Origin: Temnopleurus reevesii
Lineage: Eukaryota; Echinodermata; Echinoidea; Temnopleuroida; Temnopleuridae
NCBI GenBank assembly: GCA_036244855.1
Contig: BQKZ01005111.1
Coordinates: 18,122 to 30,454 of the forward strand
Reading direction: 5' to 3'
DNA length: 12,333 nt
Part shown: positions 1 to 8,295 of the stretch, piece by piece
Position numbering within the stretch: position 1 is the stretch's first letter
Layout: each line of letters starts with the position of its first letter
Notes under the pieces: generated by a model
Told to the model about the DNA's origin: nothing
Seen by the model: the letters and a program-made list of their open reading frames with translations, nothing else
Databases searched by the model: none
Translations under genes and position numbers: made by a program

Positions 1-115
1 AACGTTCTCACTAGACTCATCTACCTATATCACCTCACTCATTATTTTTGTAAGAGACTATAACAAATTCACTGTTATGTTCTTTTATCATACATTTTTA
101 TGATTCGATAATACA
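1..115 (-). other. Start of 3' untranslated region
   Basis: Sequence downstream of the stop codon on the minus strand. It is AT-rich and has no canonical AATAAA polyadenylation signal on that strand within the window, so the 3' UTR probably continues past the left edge. Confidence 0.55.
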
Positions 116-274
116 CTAAAACAAAACCTGAGTTTGAAATTTATTGCTCGACTGGTCGCATATATCAAAACGAGTAGCCTTATCACCCGTAAACTTAGTA
201 ACCGATTCCTCGTCGTAAAACAGCCGAACCGGGGTGGGAAGAGGCGGGAATGAAGGCGATACTGGAGGCGTGTT
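116..274 (-). CDS. Terminal coding exon: C-terminal cytoplasmic tail and stop
   Basis: Last coding exon, 159 nt: 52 codons plus TAG at 118-116. It follows the acceptor TGCTTTGCAACCAG in phase 0, matching the polyproline exon. The peptide begins NTPPVSPSFPPLPTPV, continuing the proline-rich tail. It then changes to a mixed, charged segment with a possible tyrosine site (RLFYDEESV). The last four residues are QVLF; hydrophobic residues at positions 0 and -2 fit a class II PDZ-binding terminus (inferred). The coding change to ordinary charged sequence and then a stop is what one expects of a real tail end. Another splice site further on cannot be excluded: CAG|GTTTTG occurs eight bases before the stop, but it is a weak donor. 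Confidence 0.8.
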   Translation of the reverse strand, partial: NTPPVSPSFPPLPTPVRLFYDEESVTKFTGDKATRFDICDQSSNKFQTQVLF

Positions 275-390
275 CTGGTTGCAAAGCAGGCGTGATTTAT
301 GTAAATGGAAATAGGTTTATGATTAATATACTGAGTTATATTGCCTTGAAAACAAATGAATATGTTACAGTAGCCAGTAGTGTATGAATA

Positions 391-567
391 AGGGGTGTTG
401 TTCAAAAGTTGCAATCGATCGCATGTTGCAGTTAATTGGAACGTGCCAATCAAAATCATTGTTTCGTTCGCATCTTGTTAAATGCGCATAACGTGCGCAA
501 ATTAAAATCCGCGTTACAATTTGCAAATTTGCAGTTGATTTGCAGTACATTTTGAACAACACCCCCT
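391..567. mobile_element. MITE-like element, family B, copy 1
   Basis: A 177-nt fold-back element with terminal inverted repeats AGGGGTGTTGTTCAAAA and its near-complement TTTTGAACAACACCCCCT. It is flanked by TA on both sides (389-390 and 568-569), consistent with TA target duplication as in Tc1/mariner-type elements. A second copy in reverse orientation lies at 10806-10957, matching through the interior as well. It has no coding capacity. It lies in the intron just upstream of the terminal coding exon. Confidence 0.85.
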
Positions 568-1190
568 TAGGGGTTCACTTTTTTATGATAAGCAGCTTTA
601 TGGTGAAAAGTTTTTGGGCTAAAAAAATAGCTTGCCAAACACTTCTAGCTGCACTGACTCTATATTGATAAGGCGAGCATTATTTTATTTAGATATATAC
701 AATGTAGGCTACATTATTGCAATGTGCAACGTCCTTTGCAATAATATATTTCTTGCCTACGAGTTTCTGGATGAATTTAAACTTCAATATCTTAAGGATC
801 ATTATAAGATTATTCTCCTTCCCACAATAGGATCATCAAACGTCTTGAATTTGCACAGACTGTAAAACAAATCTTTTTAAATCAAATATAAGAAGTCATA
901 AAAGCGTGTGCTGCAAATAGTGCACTTGTTATTTTTTCATTTACATATTTACCACGTTAATCTTGAACTATTCTTCAAATGACCAATAGTTCGAACGTTA
1001 AGTTTTGCGAAGAACATATAAAGGATGCATATTTGATTTTGGAAAAATGGAAAATTGAATCGTTAAATTGCTCGAGAACAGTATGATATTGGCTGAGAAA
1101 TAAAATATATTATATACGTCTTCTCTATTACTGCTATTTCAGAAAAGTTGGCAATTCAATTCCAGTTCCTATACTAGCAGACTAGCATTA
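568..1190. other. Intron sequence, nothing recognised
   Basis: AT-rich sequence within the last intron. The short open frame on the plus strand near 632-865 has no domain, no splice context and ordinary AT-rich composition. I see no gene, RNA or repeat here. Confidence 0.6.
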
Positions 1191-1300
1191 AAGCCCCTGT
1201 CACATAGAACCCCGGAAGCAACACGATTCACCCCGACTTGTTGTTCTGAGACAGTTAACTGTGAATTAACAAAGAGTCATGTCATGTGTGACCGGGGCTT
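1191..1300. mobile_element. MITE-like element, family A, copy 1
   Basis: A short fold-back of about 110 nt. The ends are AAGCCCCTGTCACATAGAAC and, in complement, AAGCCCCGGTCACACATGAC. It shares the GCCCC-x-GTCACATAG terminus and the internal GGAAGCAACACGATTCA with copies at 4968-5100 and 10754-11043. No coding capacity. Confidence 0.8.
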
Positions 1301-1535
1301 AAGGTTTCAAATTGCAATTATCTAACCAAGTATTTCACGGCAATCACTGCAAGATCGATTTACCATTTCATTATGCATTCGTATAGGAGTTGGCAGCGGT
1401 GGAAATGTTGGCGACTGTGGAATATCAAACTACCATGAAGCATGGGGGAGGATGCATGAAAATAAATAATTATGAAAATAATGATCATGATGGAAGTGAA
1501 AATGTGATGGTATGATATAGAAATGAAAGAATATT

Positions 1536-1822
1536 TGGCCCATCATACAAAACGCGGCACGGCACATACAGCATTGATCGACATAATGGTAACAGATTCC
1601 CAACTGGGCCCACCAAGATCTATGTAAAACGCGTGCATTTTCGTGGGAAATGGTGGGACACTGTTAACTTTACTGCGATCAATACTGTACGCAGTATCTT
1701 GGTTGTTATTGGCCAGTACGCTACTCCGCTCAAAAGATATTCAACAATTGGCCAATCACAGTGTAGAGAGCCCATGAAAGCGGTGCCGATATGCCGTGCC
1801 GGTTTTTTTTTTACGGGGCCTT
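1536..1822. mobile_element. MITE-like element, family F, copy 1 (diverged)
   Basis: The terminal arms TTGGCCCATCATACAAAACG with following GGCACGGC, and in complement AAGGCCCCGT...CCGGCACGGCAT, form an inverted repeat. The right half (TACGCAGTATCTTGGT, ATTGGCCAG, TTGGCCAATCACAG, GCCGTGCCG) matches the reverse complement of the element at 9995-10192. The left half is longer than in that copy and may hold extra inserted sequence around 1574-1665. It lies in the last intron. Confidence 0.72.
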
Positions 1823-2070
1823 AAAAACCGCTACGTATTTTTCATGACAGTATGGCGTGCTTTCCAAAATGAAAAAAAAAAACATTCCAGGTAAATCAAA
1901 TGATTGATTAACTAAAAATCCAAATACCCCAAAAATGTGAAGAAAAAAAAATAAACTTCAACATAGAATAAGATGATAAGCTCCATAAAGATTATTACGT
2001 CGTTGTTGGAAGTCCCAAATCATGTTGAATTATATATAACTAGAATTTATGAAAAAAGGATGATACATCT

Positions 2071-2181
2071 GGGGTCTGTTAATTGAAAATTAATCGTATC
2101 TATTTGGTAAACGTTTTGCCATGGACTTACGATTAATATTCATCGTAAGTTTAAACGAATCTTTCATGTTACAGGCCCCTG
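2071..2181. mobile_element. MITE-like element, family C, copy 1
   Basis: About 110 nt. It starts GGGTCTGTTAATTGAAAAT and ends CATGTTACAGGCCCCTGG. It shares the core TTTTGCCATGGACTTACGAT and the right terminus with the copy at 10616-10744, in the same orientation. Its left terminus is more diverged than in that copy. No coding capacity. Confidence 0.8.
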
Positions 2182-2793
2182 GTTTATGGTTTACTATAAG
2201 AAATAAATATAAAAACACCGTCATTTAAGTATAGAAATTTCAACGTGTCTGTTACAATATTTTGTGTAAAGGAAGTTGCCCAAACCACCATTTAGACTAA
2301 ACTGAAGCTATATGTTTCATTAATGAGAGTATTCACCAGTCAGGCATATCCCCGTTTTACTGAGATGTCAGGGTTTTTTTAAACTCTTGAAAAGAACCGA
2401 GAGAGTGCGCTATGACGACAGTCAGATTCGAATTTTCAATAAGGATCATTATATATATTAAAGAAAAAAAAATATTATGGTCTCGAAATGTCTGTAAATT
2501 ATTATAAACATCCCGCAAAATTCACATTTATTAATCTTTACCAAAACTGTACTTGGGCTTTATGGGTTTCATATTTTCATATAAGGTGACAAATTATTTG
2601 CCACCTCGGGATTTTTGCAAGATATTTTTTGTCTTCATTATACGCCAATCACTTCACACAGGCGATCTAGTAGTCTTGAGATAGCGCCCTCTTTCGATTC
2701 TTCGCAAAAGTCTCGTAAAAACGATATCTCGGTTTAAAAACGAGAATACTTCTGACTGTGGATTCACGCATAGAATAATGAAATGCAATTTAC
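2182..2793. other. Intron sequence, nothing recognised
   Basis: AT-rich intron between the polyproline exon and the terminal exon. It has homopolymer runs but no coding or repeat signal that I can support. Confidence 0.55.
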
Positions 2794-2856
2794 CGCTGAT
2801 TCTTCGCCGTACTCCGGTGGAGGTGGGGGCGGTGGGCTTGTTGGCGGAGATGGTAT
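2794..2856 (-). CDS. Exon: short polyproline cytoplasmic segment with PPEY motif
   Basis: Small internal exon of 63 nt (21 codons), phase 0-0, or 66 nt if splicing uses the upstream AG. The acceptor follows a strong pyrimidine tract, CTTTCTTTCCTTGCAAGCAG. The donor is GCG|GTAAAT. It encodes IPSPPTSPPPPPPEYGEESA. The run of six prolines is a possible SH3, EVH1 or profilin ligand. The final PPEY is an exact PPxY core, the class bound by WW domains such as those of NEDD4 and YAP family proteins. An acidic stretch follows. Because the exon is symmetric in phase 0, skipping it would remove only this docking segment. It is too short for an open-frame scan and was found from the phase 0 requirement between its neighbours. 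The motif functions are inferred. Confidence 0.8.
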
Positions 2857-2862
2857 CTGCTT
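2857..2862 (-). promoter_or_regulatory. Tandem NAGNAG splice acceptor
   Basis: The 3' splice site before the polyproline exon reads AAGCAG, so two acceptors lie three bases apart. Using the first AG would add one glutamine (CAG) before Ile-Pro-Ser; using the second would not. CAG is usually preferred over AAG, so the exon start at 2856 is the likelier form. The frame is kept either way. Confidence 0.6.
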
Positions 2863-4032
2863 GCAAGGAAAGAAAGAAAGCAGAGCATAAAGCAAAGCAC
2901 TTTCGGAAATAGAAACTACGCTATCCTCTACAAAGCCACAAAAATGTTTGGATGCTCTTCAGCGACCGATCCTATGAAATTGGCCGACTTTAACCCTTCA
3001 TAATTTTTTTTTTTTTTGGTTTCACCAAAATTGAAAAACCGCAGTAAAATGAAGAAAAAAATAAATAAGCATGTGAAATGTGAACGGAAACGATCTTCTC
3101 ATGTGCTCTGCTCGATTTTTCATCCATTATTTTCATTACAAATTGTTTTCATTGTATATTTGAGAAATAAGAAAAATAATCAGACTGACCAACGCTTCGG
3201 GCATCCAAACATTTGTGTGTGCGTTGCCAATGCCAATGTTTTTATCAATTTATTTTGTGACAAAGTTATCTAAACTCATAAGACCAAATAATATTGGAAT
3301 GATGTTCAGGACAATTAAATCATTATTCGACTGTTGTGAATGTGTACACCTCGTTTGAATTCCACCATGCAATGCTCGAGAGATTGATACGAGGTATAGT
3401 TTTGACCATTTTAAAACGACTTCTAATTTTGTCAAAAGGTATAATTCTAATATTCTTTCTCTTTTGTAAGGAAAAAAGTGGAAAGTTCGGAAATCGCGTC
3501 CTTTTTATTTTGACATGAAATATTAAACTTTATCTGTAGTTAATTCTCAGCGTTGCCTTCATACTGGCTGTAGATGTACATATCTTAAAGCAGAGTCTAC
3601 GTTAGTATAATTAGTCTATGCTGCAATTTCTGTTCAGACATAAGTTCGCAGGCATTAAGAAAATTATATCATTACTAAAGACAGCGATGAAAATATAAAG
3701 ATGATACGGTATACAATAAAAGCCTACATAGATGAGCTCGATAGGGTTGATTCAAATGGGACAAAAATGTAGTGTTCTCAAACTGAATATACAAGCCCTA
3801 AAGAGATAATGCTTAAGAAATCCGTAAGAGAAAAGAGGAAATTGAATGATAATCCTTCAATGGAGACTTTGAATGCCATCTTTGTTCCATTAGTTTGGGA
3901 ATTATGAATACATTTTCACAAATATGACCCAAATTTCCATAGCTTTCAGTAATTGTACTTTTCAACAAGACATGCAAAGTAAAATCGAGAGTGAAATATT
4001 AATCGACTATAAAAAAAGAATCTGATACATAC
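2863..4032. other. Intron between the two proline-rich tail exons
   Basis: About 1.17 kb of AT-rich intron. It includes the acceptor pyrimidine tract just above 2862 and a T run near 3004-3018. Short open frames at 3016-3518 are low-complexity, lack domains and do not fit the gene's frame. The 2-0 then 0-0 phases join without needing another exon here. Confidence 0.6.
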
Positions 4033-4513
4033 CGCTTCATCATCATAATCGGGATCTGGTATATCAGGCGTCGTTGGACTCTGATCCGCCGGTACACTGG
4101 GCGTTCCTGTAGCGGCGGGCGACGGCGTTTCAACGGCGACCTGCTGTGGCGTTTCAACGACGTTGGCCGGTGGACTTTCAACAGCGGCGGCTGGGGGCAT
4201 ATCCATTCTGGCTGGTAGCGGGGAATCTACCTTTGAAGGTGGGGGCTCGCTTGGGGGACCGGGAATGGGGAGGAGGTTTTGAGCAGGAATCGGCGAAAGA
4301 TTATCCTCATCATCCATATTAATTGCAATCTTCTTGTTCATGTTTGGGTCAATGGGTGCGATTTCTCCGTTTTCAACATCGCGTGGGTACTCGTTTACAA
4401 AGGACCGATTTTCATGTCCGTTTGACTTCATACCGGGGCCAAGACTGGGTGCAGTGCTCATTGGGATTAAGTACGAGTCTCCAGCATTTCCCGCCGCACC
4501 ATCAGCAATATCC
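4033..4513 (-). CDS. Exon: cytoplasmic tail, Pro/Ser/Thr-rich with octapeptide repeats
   Basis: Internal exon of 481 nt, phase 2 in and phase 0 out. The acceptor is TATTTCAG|G and the donor GCG|GTATGT. It encodes 160 residues of probably disordered tail. The first half carries tyrosine motifs (DSYLIPM, FVNEYPRD) and an acidic patch (MDDEDNLSPIP). The second half is proline-rich, with a run of five loosely conserved 8-residue units at 4182-4063, most of them starting VE(S/T)P. I count nine Ser-Pro or Thr-Pro pairs, which are candidate sites for proline-directed kinases such as MAPK or CDK (inferred). The end is acidic (PDPDYDDEA). There is no cysteine and no catalytic domain, so the tail probably acts as a docking platform for signalling or cytoskeletal adaptors. 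The exon is GC-richer than the surrounding introns. Confidence 0.9.
4063..4182 (-). repeat. Coding tandem repeat, 24-nt unit x 5 (8 aa)
   Basis: Within the tail exon the peptide falls into five successive octads: VESPPANV, VETPQQVA, VETPSPAA, TGTPSVPA and DQSPTTPD. All have Ser or Thr followed by Pro at positions 3-4. The first three share GTTGAAA at DNA level, with AGTCC or ACGCC following. The later units are diverged. This looks like old tandem duplication that kept a Ser/Thr-Pro site in each unit. Confidence 0.75.
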
Positions 4514-4967
4514 CTGAAATAGTGATGAAATAATACATTTTCAATCAATTCAATTCAATTATATTTTTATCATACCAAGTAAAGTAAATTCGAAACAAAA
4601 GAAAATATATCCTTGAGGCCAGGAAGCTGAATTAGCTAGGACATATCATACAATTAAAAAGACATTTCGAATCATACATTGAATGCAAATCTTCCAAATA
4701 TGTCATTATAAGGTACTTATGCAATGCAAGCTTGTATCATCTTCATGCAGAATCGTATGATTTGGCCGAATATTGGTCGTTTTTATTATCCGTTGAATAC
4801 ATAAAAGCTTACAATTATAATCATAAAGCAATTAAAAGGGATGTTTCGTTTCATATAATATTTATCTTTATAGTAACCAGAGACAAGTCTCAAAGAAGGT
4901 GCTTCATAACAGTTGTCAATTAAATACATAAATAAAAACCATTTTGGCGGACTTCTTAAATCATAAC

Positions 4968-5100
4968 GCCTCAGTCACATAGAAGCCCCGATTGAACACA
5001 ATTCAACACGGCTCTTTTGTTCAGTTAACAGTTAACTGCCGCCGAACAAGGAATCATGTTGAATAATGTTCAGTCTGGAATCCTATGTGACTGGGGCTTC
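4968..5100. mobile_element. MITE-like element, family A, copy 2
   Basis: About 133 nt. The ends are GCCTCAGTCACATAGAAGCCCC and, in complement, GAAGCCCCAGTCACATAGGA. Inside, AACACAATTCAACACGGCTC and a later complementary GTTGAAT segment extend the fold-back. The element ends 40 nt from the splice donor of the transmembrane exon, inside the following intron. Confidence 0.85.
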
Positions 5101-5140
5101 AGCAGGGAGATCGCCGTATACTACCATTGAAAACTATTAC

Positions 5141-5240
5141 CTTTCGATTGTAGACTTGGCTGTATTTCTACTCCCGCAACACACGAAGCAGCACAGACTT
5201 GCAAGAACGAAGATGAAGAGGACTGCAATACCCACGATTA
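5141..5240 (-). CDS. Exon: transmembrane helix and juxtamembrane segment
   Basis: Internal exon of 100 nt, entering in phase 1 and leaving in phase 2. The acceptor is TTTTTGTCATACAG and the donor AAAG|GTAATAG. It begins with IVGIAVLFIFVLASL and continues CCFVCCGSRN. This is about 20 hydrophobic residues, then four cysteines in a CCxxCC pattern, then basic and polar residues. The positive charge after the helix puts the C-terminus in the cytoplasm, giving a type I topology with the sushi and stalk domains outside. The cysteine cluster at the inner membrane face is a common site of S-palmitoylation (inferred). The final split codon is AG plus G of the next exon, giving arginine, which matches the phase 2 acceptor at 4513. 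The exon is too short to show as a long open frame and was found by translating between splice sites. Confidence 0.88.
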
Positions 5241-5242
5241 CT

Positions 5243-5731
5243 GTATGACAAAAACATTTCAAATATAATACCTCATGCTTAACATTACTAGTGTTCCTTT
5301 GTACAGTAGTGCATGCAATAAAGTTAACTTAACTAACGCGGTAAAACGCGCTCTTTTTCGGATAGCGGCTTTAACGCACCACACGCATTAAAAAAGTGCA
5401 TTTTCAGAGACTCGGTTTCTACAGTTACAGTCTTCCTGAGAATGTTACCTTAACTTTCGCGATATAGCAGTTATTTTTAAAGACATCATATTCACTGTAG
5501 TACAAACAAATATGACATGGAATAATCATTTTCACTCACAAACATTTGACCTCAGTTTCGCTTTCAAAAATTCTACCTCATTTTACGTGGCTAAATGTGT
5601 TACTTTGCGGACAGGCATTACAATGTCAATTTTAGATGTGGAGCGCAAGTTTGTGTTACAACCAACCCCTATGTCGAAGGTAAAAATTATCAAGTGATAA
5701 TAGCATTCTAGAATTTGATCCCGCACCAGTA
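5243..5731. other. Intron sequence, nothing recognised
   Basis: Intron upstream of the transmembrane exon in transcript order. The plus-strand open frame at 5512-5697 has no domain or splice context. I see no conserved element. Confidence 0.55.
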
Positions 5732-5935
5732 TAGATAATAATAATAATAATAATACACTACATTTATATAGCGCTTATTAAATACGAAGTATTTCTCTAA
5801 GCGCTCTGTGCATTATTACCCGGCTATAGCATGGCCACCATTCGGCGCTCACTGCATTCAAGGAATTTCTTCCTACCGGTACCCATTCACCTCACCTGGG
5901 TTGAGTGCAGCACAATTCGTGGTAGAAGTAACCTT
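5732..5935 (-). mobile_element. SINE copy, 5'-truncated
   Basis: Read on the minus strand, it starts in the middle of the element (TGCACTCAACCCAGGTGA), continues TGGGTACCGG, GGTAATAATGCA and AAGCGCTATATAAATGTAGT, and ends in an ATT trinucleotide repeat. It matches the body of the fuller copy at 6098-6399 but lacks the tRNA-like head. The GCGCTATATAAATG plus ATT-repeat tail is a pattern I recall as common in marine invertebrate SINEs. Confidence 0.8.
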
Positions 5936-6097
5936 CAAATTAATTTGATTCGTTCTTGTATATCAATCGCATTGAGGGTTGTCGCTTTCTGATAAGTCAA
6001 CAGTTTTTAGTTCATGAATTGTTTTAGCAAATATTGTCATCTTTATAACGCAAATTTTATGCCAGCCATCCTACAGATTATGATATGAATTGATATT

Positions 6098-6399
6098 AAA
6101 TAATAATAACAATATGTCCATTTATATAGCAAAATCACTATATGCATATACTCTACTGCATGCGCTTGATACTAGGTCCCATATTATTACCCTGGCTATA
6201 ACTGCCGAGCAAGCCAGATAGGCGCTCAAGCATTCCAAGGAATAAATTCCTGTCAGGTACCCATTTTTCACCTGGGTCGAGTGCAACAAAGTGCGGGTAA
6301 ATTTCTTGTTGAAGGAAATTAGCGCCCTGGGTGAGGTTCGAATCACCGACCCTCTATTTAAGAGGCGGGGGTCCGAACCACTACACCACGGCACTCGCA
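6098..6399 (-). mobile_element. tRNA-derived SINE with recognisable head
   Basis: About 300 nt on the minus strand. The first 75 or so bases (6399-6326) resemble a tRNA: box A-like TGGTGTAGTGG, an anticodon-arm-like CCTCTTAAATAGAGG, and a T-arm with loop TTCGAAC between GGTGA and TCACC. The body (TGCACTCGACCCAGGTGA, ATGGGTACCTG, TATAGCCAGGGTAATAAT) and the tail TATATAAATGG...TTATTATTATT follow. The same body is present in the truncated copy at 5732-5935. The tRNA head is degraded and is not a functional tRNA gene. Confidence 0.82.
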
Positions 6400-6678
6400 C
6401 AAATTAGAATAAGGCGTGCATTCTTAAAATATACTTACAGATAATGAACTGTGTGAATGTGAGTCCGTTGAAGGGTACAAATATTTCTGAAATTGAAATA
6501 TATATTGAAAAAAACATAATTCTAAGACGTTTAATATCAGACGAATCTGTTGAAACTTCGATAGCAAGATTCATGAAGTCAGCTAGATGGACATGAAGAA
6601 GCAGAAATTGTCTATATATTAAAAGCATAGAAGTGACAATGAAATAAAAGCAACTTTTTATCAGCAGTACAATGTTCA
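6400..6678. other. Intron sequence, nothing recognised
   Basis: AT-rich stretch between the SINE and the next fold-back element. The minus-strand open frame here is low in complexity, without motifs or matching splice sites. Confidence 0.5.
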
Positions 6679-6835
6679 GGGGGTGTTTCATCAAGATTTG
6701 TCACAGCGACAAGCTGTCATTTTCCTACAGTTCCAATGGCGACTGTCAGCGAGAGTGCTTTTCATCCAGTCACTATCAAGGAATCTGTCAGCGCTGACTA
6801 ATTGTCTCTGCGACAAATCTTGATGAAACACCCCC
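6679..6835. mobile_element. MITE-like element, family D, near-perfect ends
   Basis: A 157-nt element. Its ends GGGGGTGTTTCATCAAGATT(TGTC) and (GACA)AATCTTGATGAAACACCCCC are exact complements over 24 nt. Further pairing inside includes CTGTCAGCG with CGCTGACAG-like segments. The clean ends suggest recent activity. The terminus GGTGTTTCAYCAAG resembles the family E elements at 8132-8466. No clear target duplication is visible. No coding capacity. Confidence 0.9.
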
Positions 6836-7669
6836 AGGTGTTCAAGGAAGAACTCAAACATCTTTCTACGAACTATGCACATTTCTGAATGGACAGACAA
6901 CAGTCTACGATCTAGAAGCAAAGAGGTGCACTCGCTTCTACTCAGGGAAAGCTAGAAGTTTTATTCAGAACAATTTGCAGCTTTTCAAGAGCTATTTTTC
7001 AAATGAGCTGTAAGTATGGAATTCAAATTGCAAGAAAAGTTAACAACAGAATGATCTACGCAAGAGGCATCTTTTAAAGACTTAGAACATTCTTATGTGG
7101 AGTGGATATCATGGGAAGCTCATCATTAGATTTCATTTAGCGGATCTTTAGCCTGTTCGTATCGTACAGACAATTACAATCGCAGACTTTAAAAGTACTA
7201 GGTGAAATAAAGCATAGACACGATATATACTATTTCTAAACAGTTAAGTGGGGCACAGACAATAGAACCGTACGCTGTGTATTCAGCATTGCGGACCAAA
7301 CAATCGGAAGCCGGGTCCGATTGGAATAGCATTACAAAAGAGCATTTATTGAATTTTGGTTGACTTAATTTTTCGGAAATAGTTTATATCGTGTTACAGT
7401 AGACAACTGCAACTGAAATGCTTGCTGTCAAGTGTTTAATACATCAGATGCTCTCTCTTGACATCGATATTTAATATTATAATGCCAAAATTCCTTTTTT
7501 TTTCTTCTCATTGCTCTTCTTCTCTCTTACCTTTTCTATCTCTCAAACATTTTCCTTCCTTTACCCATCTCGTTTTATTCTTAAATTGTTTGCTTACTCC
7601 AAATGATAATATGTAATAATATGTAATAATTTATTTTCTTTAAAAAAATTTTTCAACGAGATGATTTTT
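6836..7669. other. Intron sequence with a pyrimidine-rich tract
   Basis: AT-rich intron. Around 7494-7560 there is a T/C-rich tract with repeated TTCTTC and TCTCTT. At 7609-7628 a 10-base unit ATATGTAATA is repeated twice. At 7290-7318 CAATCGGA and TCCGATTG form a small hairpin. A 23-base segment at 7374-7396 recurs with one mismatch at 11531-11553. No gene is recognised. Confidence 0.55.
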
Positions 7670-7822
7670 GTTTTATTTTGTTTTGTTGTAAAGGCGATCC
7701 CAACACAAGCTGTGCTTTCAGGGTACTCGCCTCCTTTATTTTGTTTTACTTGTGATGTTATTTTGCATTGATTATGTATATGAAAAAGGAAATAAATTAA
7801 TTCAATTCAATTCAATTCAAAA
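7670..7822 (+). mobile_element. 3' end of a LINE-like retroelement with ATTCA-repeat tail
   Basis: Reads TTGTTGTAAAGGCGATCCCA, then a GTACTCGCCTCC segment, then AAGGAAATAAATTAATTCAA followed by about four ATTCA units at 7800-7820. A short 3' UTR-like segment with AATAAA just before a short tandem tail is typical of severely 5'-truncated non-LTR retrotransposons. No reverse transcriptase sequence is present. The clade is unknown to me. Confidence 0.6.
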
Positions 7823-7921
7823 TACATGTTTTGTGATATTGTTGAAGGATATTTTTGTCAATTAAAAAATATGAAGATATAGGGACAAAAAAAGCAGACA
7901 TTTCTAAATGTGACCACTCAC

Positions 7922-8092
7922 GAATGCACTGAATTGGATTGGTGAATGACCCGTTGCTCTGGCACACTGCTCTGTCGAAGCGGGCTTGGTAGCCGTTGGC
8001 GCAATTTATCGTGATCTCTTGCCCAACGAACACTGAATCCTCAGACGGCATTATGTTACCGTTGGACAAGCCGGGGATCATGCAACTGCGCT
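7922..8092 (-). CDS. Exon: sushi/CCP domain
   Basis: Internal exon of 171 nt (57 codons), phase 1-1. The acceptor is TTATCCACAG and the donor C|GTGAGTGG. The exon encodes one complete complement-control-protein (sushi) module. From the first full codon (Arg), the four cysteines are residues 3, 30, 43 and 55, expected to pair 1-3 and 2-4. The family features ITINC, NGY after the second cysteine, and the final NPIQC are present. The usual tryptophan between cysteines 3 and 4 (G-x-W) is phenylalanine here (NGSF), a conservative change. Sushi modules make beta-rich protein-protein contacts in complement regulators, selectins and many invertebrate surface proteins. This one is the last extracellular domain before the transmembrane exon. 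Its acceptor lies only about 38 nt from a fold-back element upstream in the transcript (8132-8293). Confidence 0.92.
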
Positions 8093-8131
8093 CTGTGGAT
8101 AAGACAGTGGGTAAGTATCAAAACAGGACCC

Positions 8132-8293
8132 GGGCGGTGTTTCACCAAGTTACGAAATACTTTAAGAACGACTGGTATCAGTTCTGATGATACATGACAA
8201 ATAGCATTACGCGTATTCAGCCCATGAACTGATATCAGTCGATCTTAAAGTCGTCTTTAAAGTCTTTCTTATCTTGGTGAAACATCATGCACC
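8132..8293. mobile_element. MITE-like element, family E, copy 1
   Basis: Ends GGGCGGTGTTTCACCAAGTT and, in complement, GTTTCACCAAGATAAGAAAG. Long internal inverted arms contain ACTTTAAGAACGACTGGTAT with CAGTTC, and GAACTGATATCAGTCGATCT. It lies about 38 nt upstream, in transcript order, of the sushi exon acceptor. It is directly followed by a related element at 8296. Confidence 0.85.
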
Positions 8294-8295
8294 CT

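Noticed and set aside
88..459. Minus-strand open frame of 123 codons taken as one protein from its first Met
   Set aside because: Its upstream part is intron and mobile-element sequence in a frame that differs from the exon. The supported coding part here is the terminal exon 274-116, read from its splice acceptor.
365..562. 65-codon minus-strand open frame
   Set aside because: It falls inside the family B fold-back element and has no conserved feature.
4323..4522. Plus-strand open frames over the cytoplasmic tail
   Set aside because: Antisense of the GC-rich tail exon, without motifs or splice support.
5066..5248. Plus-strand 60-codon open frame
   Set aside because: It spans a fold-back end and the antisense of the transmembrane exon; no protein features.
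6326..6399. A functional tRNA gene
   Set aside because: The stems are imperfect, the anticodon arm is distorted and it is fused to a SINE body with a repeat tail.
7490..7640. Pyrimidine-rich tract as a branch or acceptor region of an extra exon
   Set aside because: It is on the plus strand, whereas the gene is on the minus strand, and no open coding segment follows it.
8106..8119. Plus-strand GTGGGTAAGTATC resembling a strong splice donor
   Set aside because: It lies in the acceptor region of the minus-strand sushi exon, and no plus-strand coding sequence leads into it.
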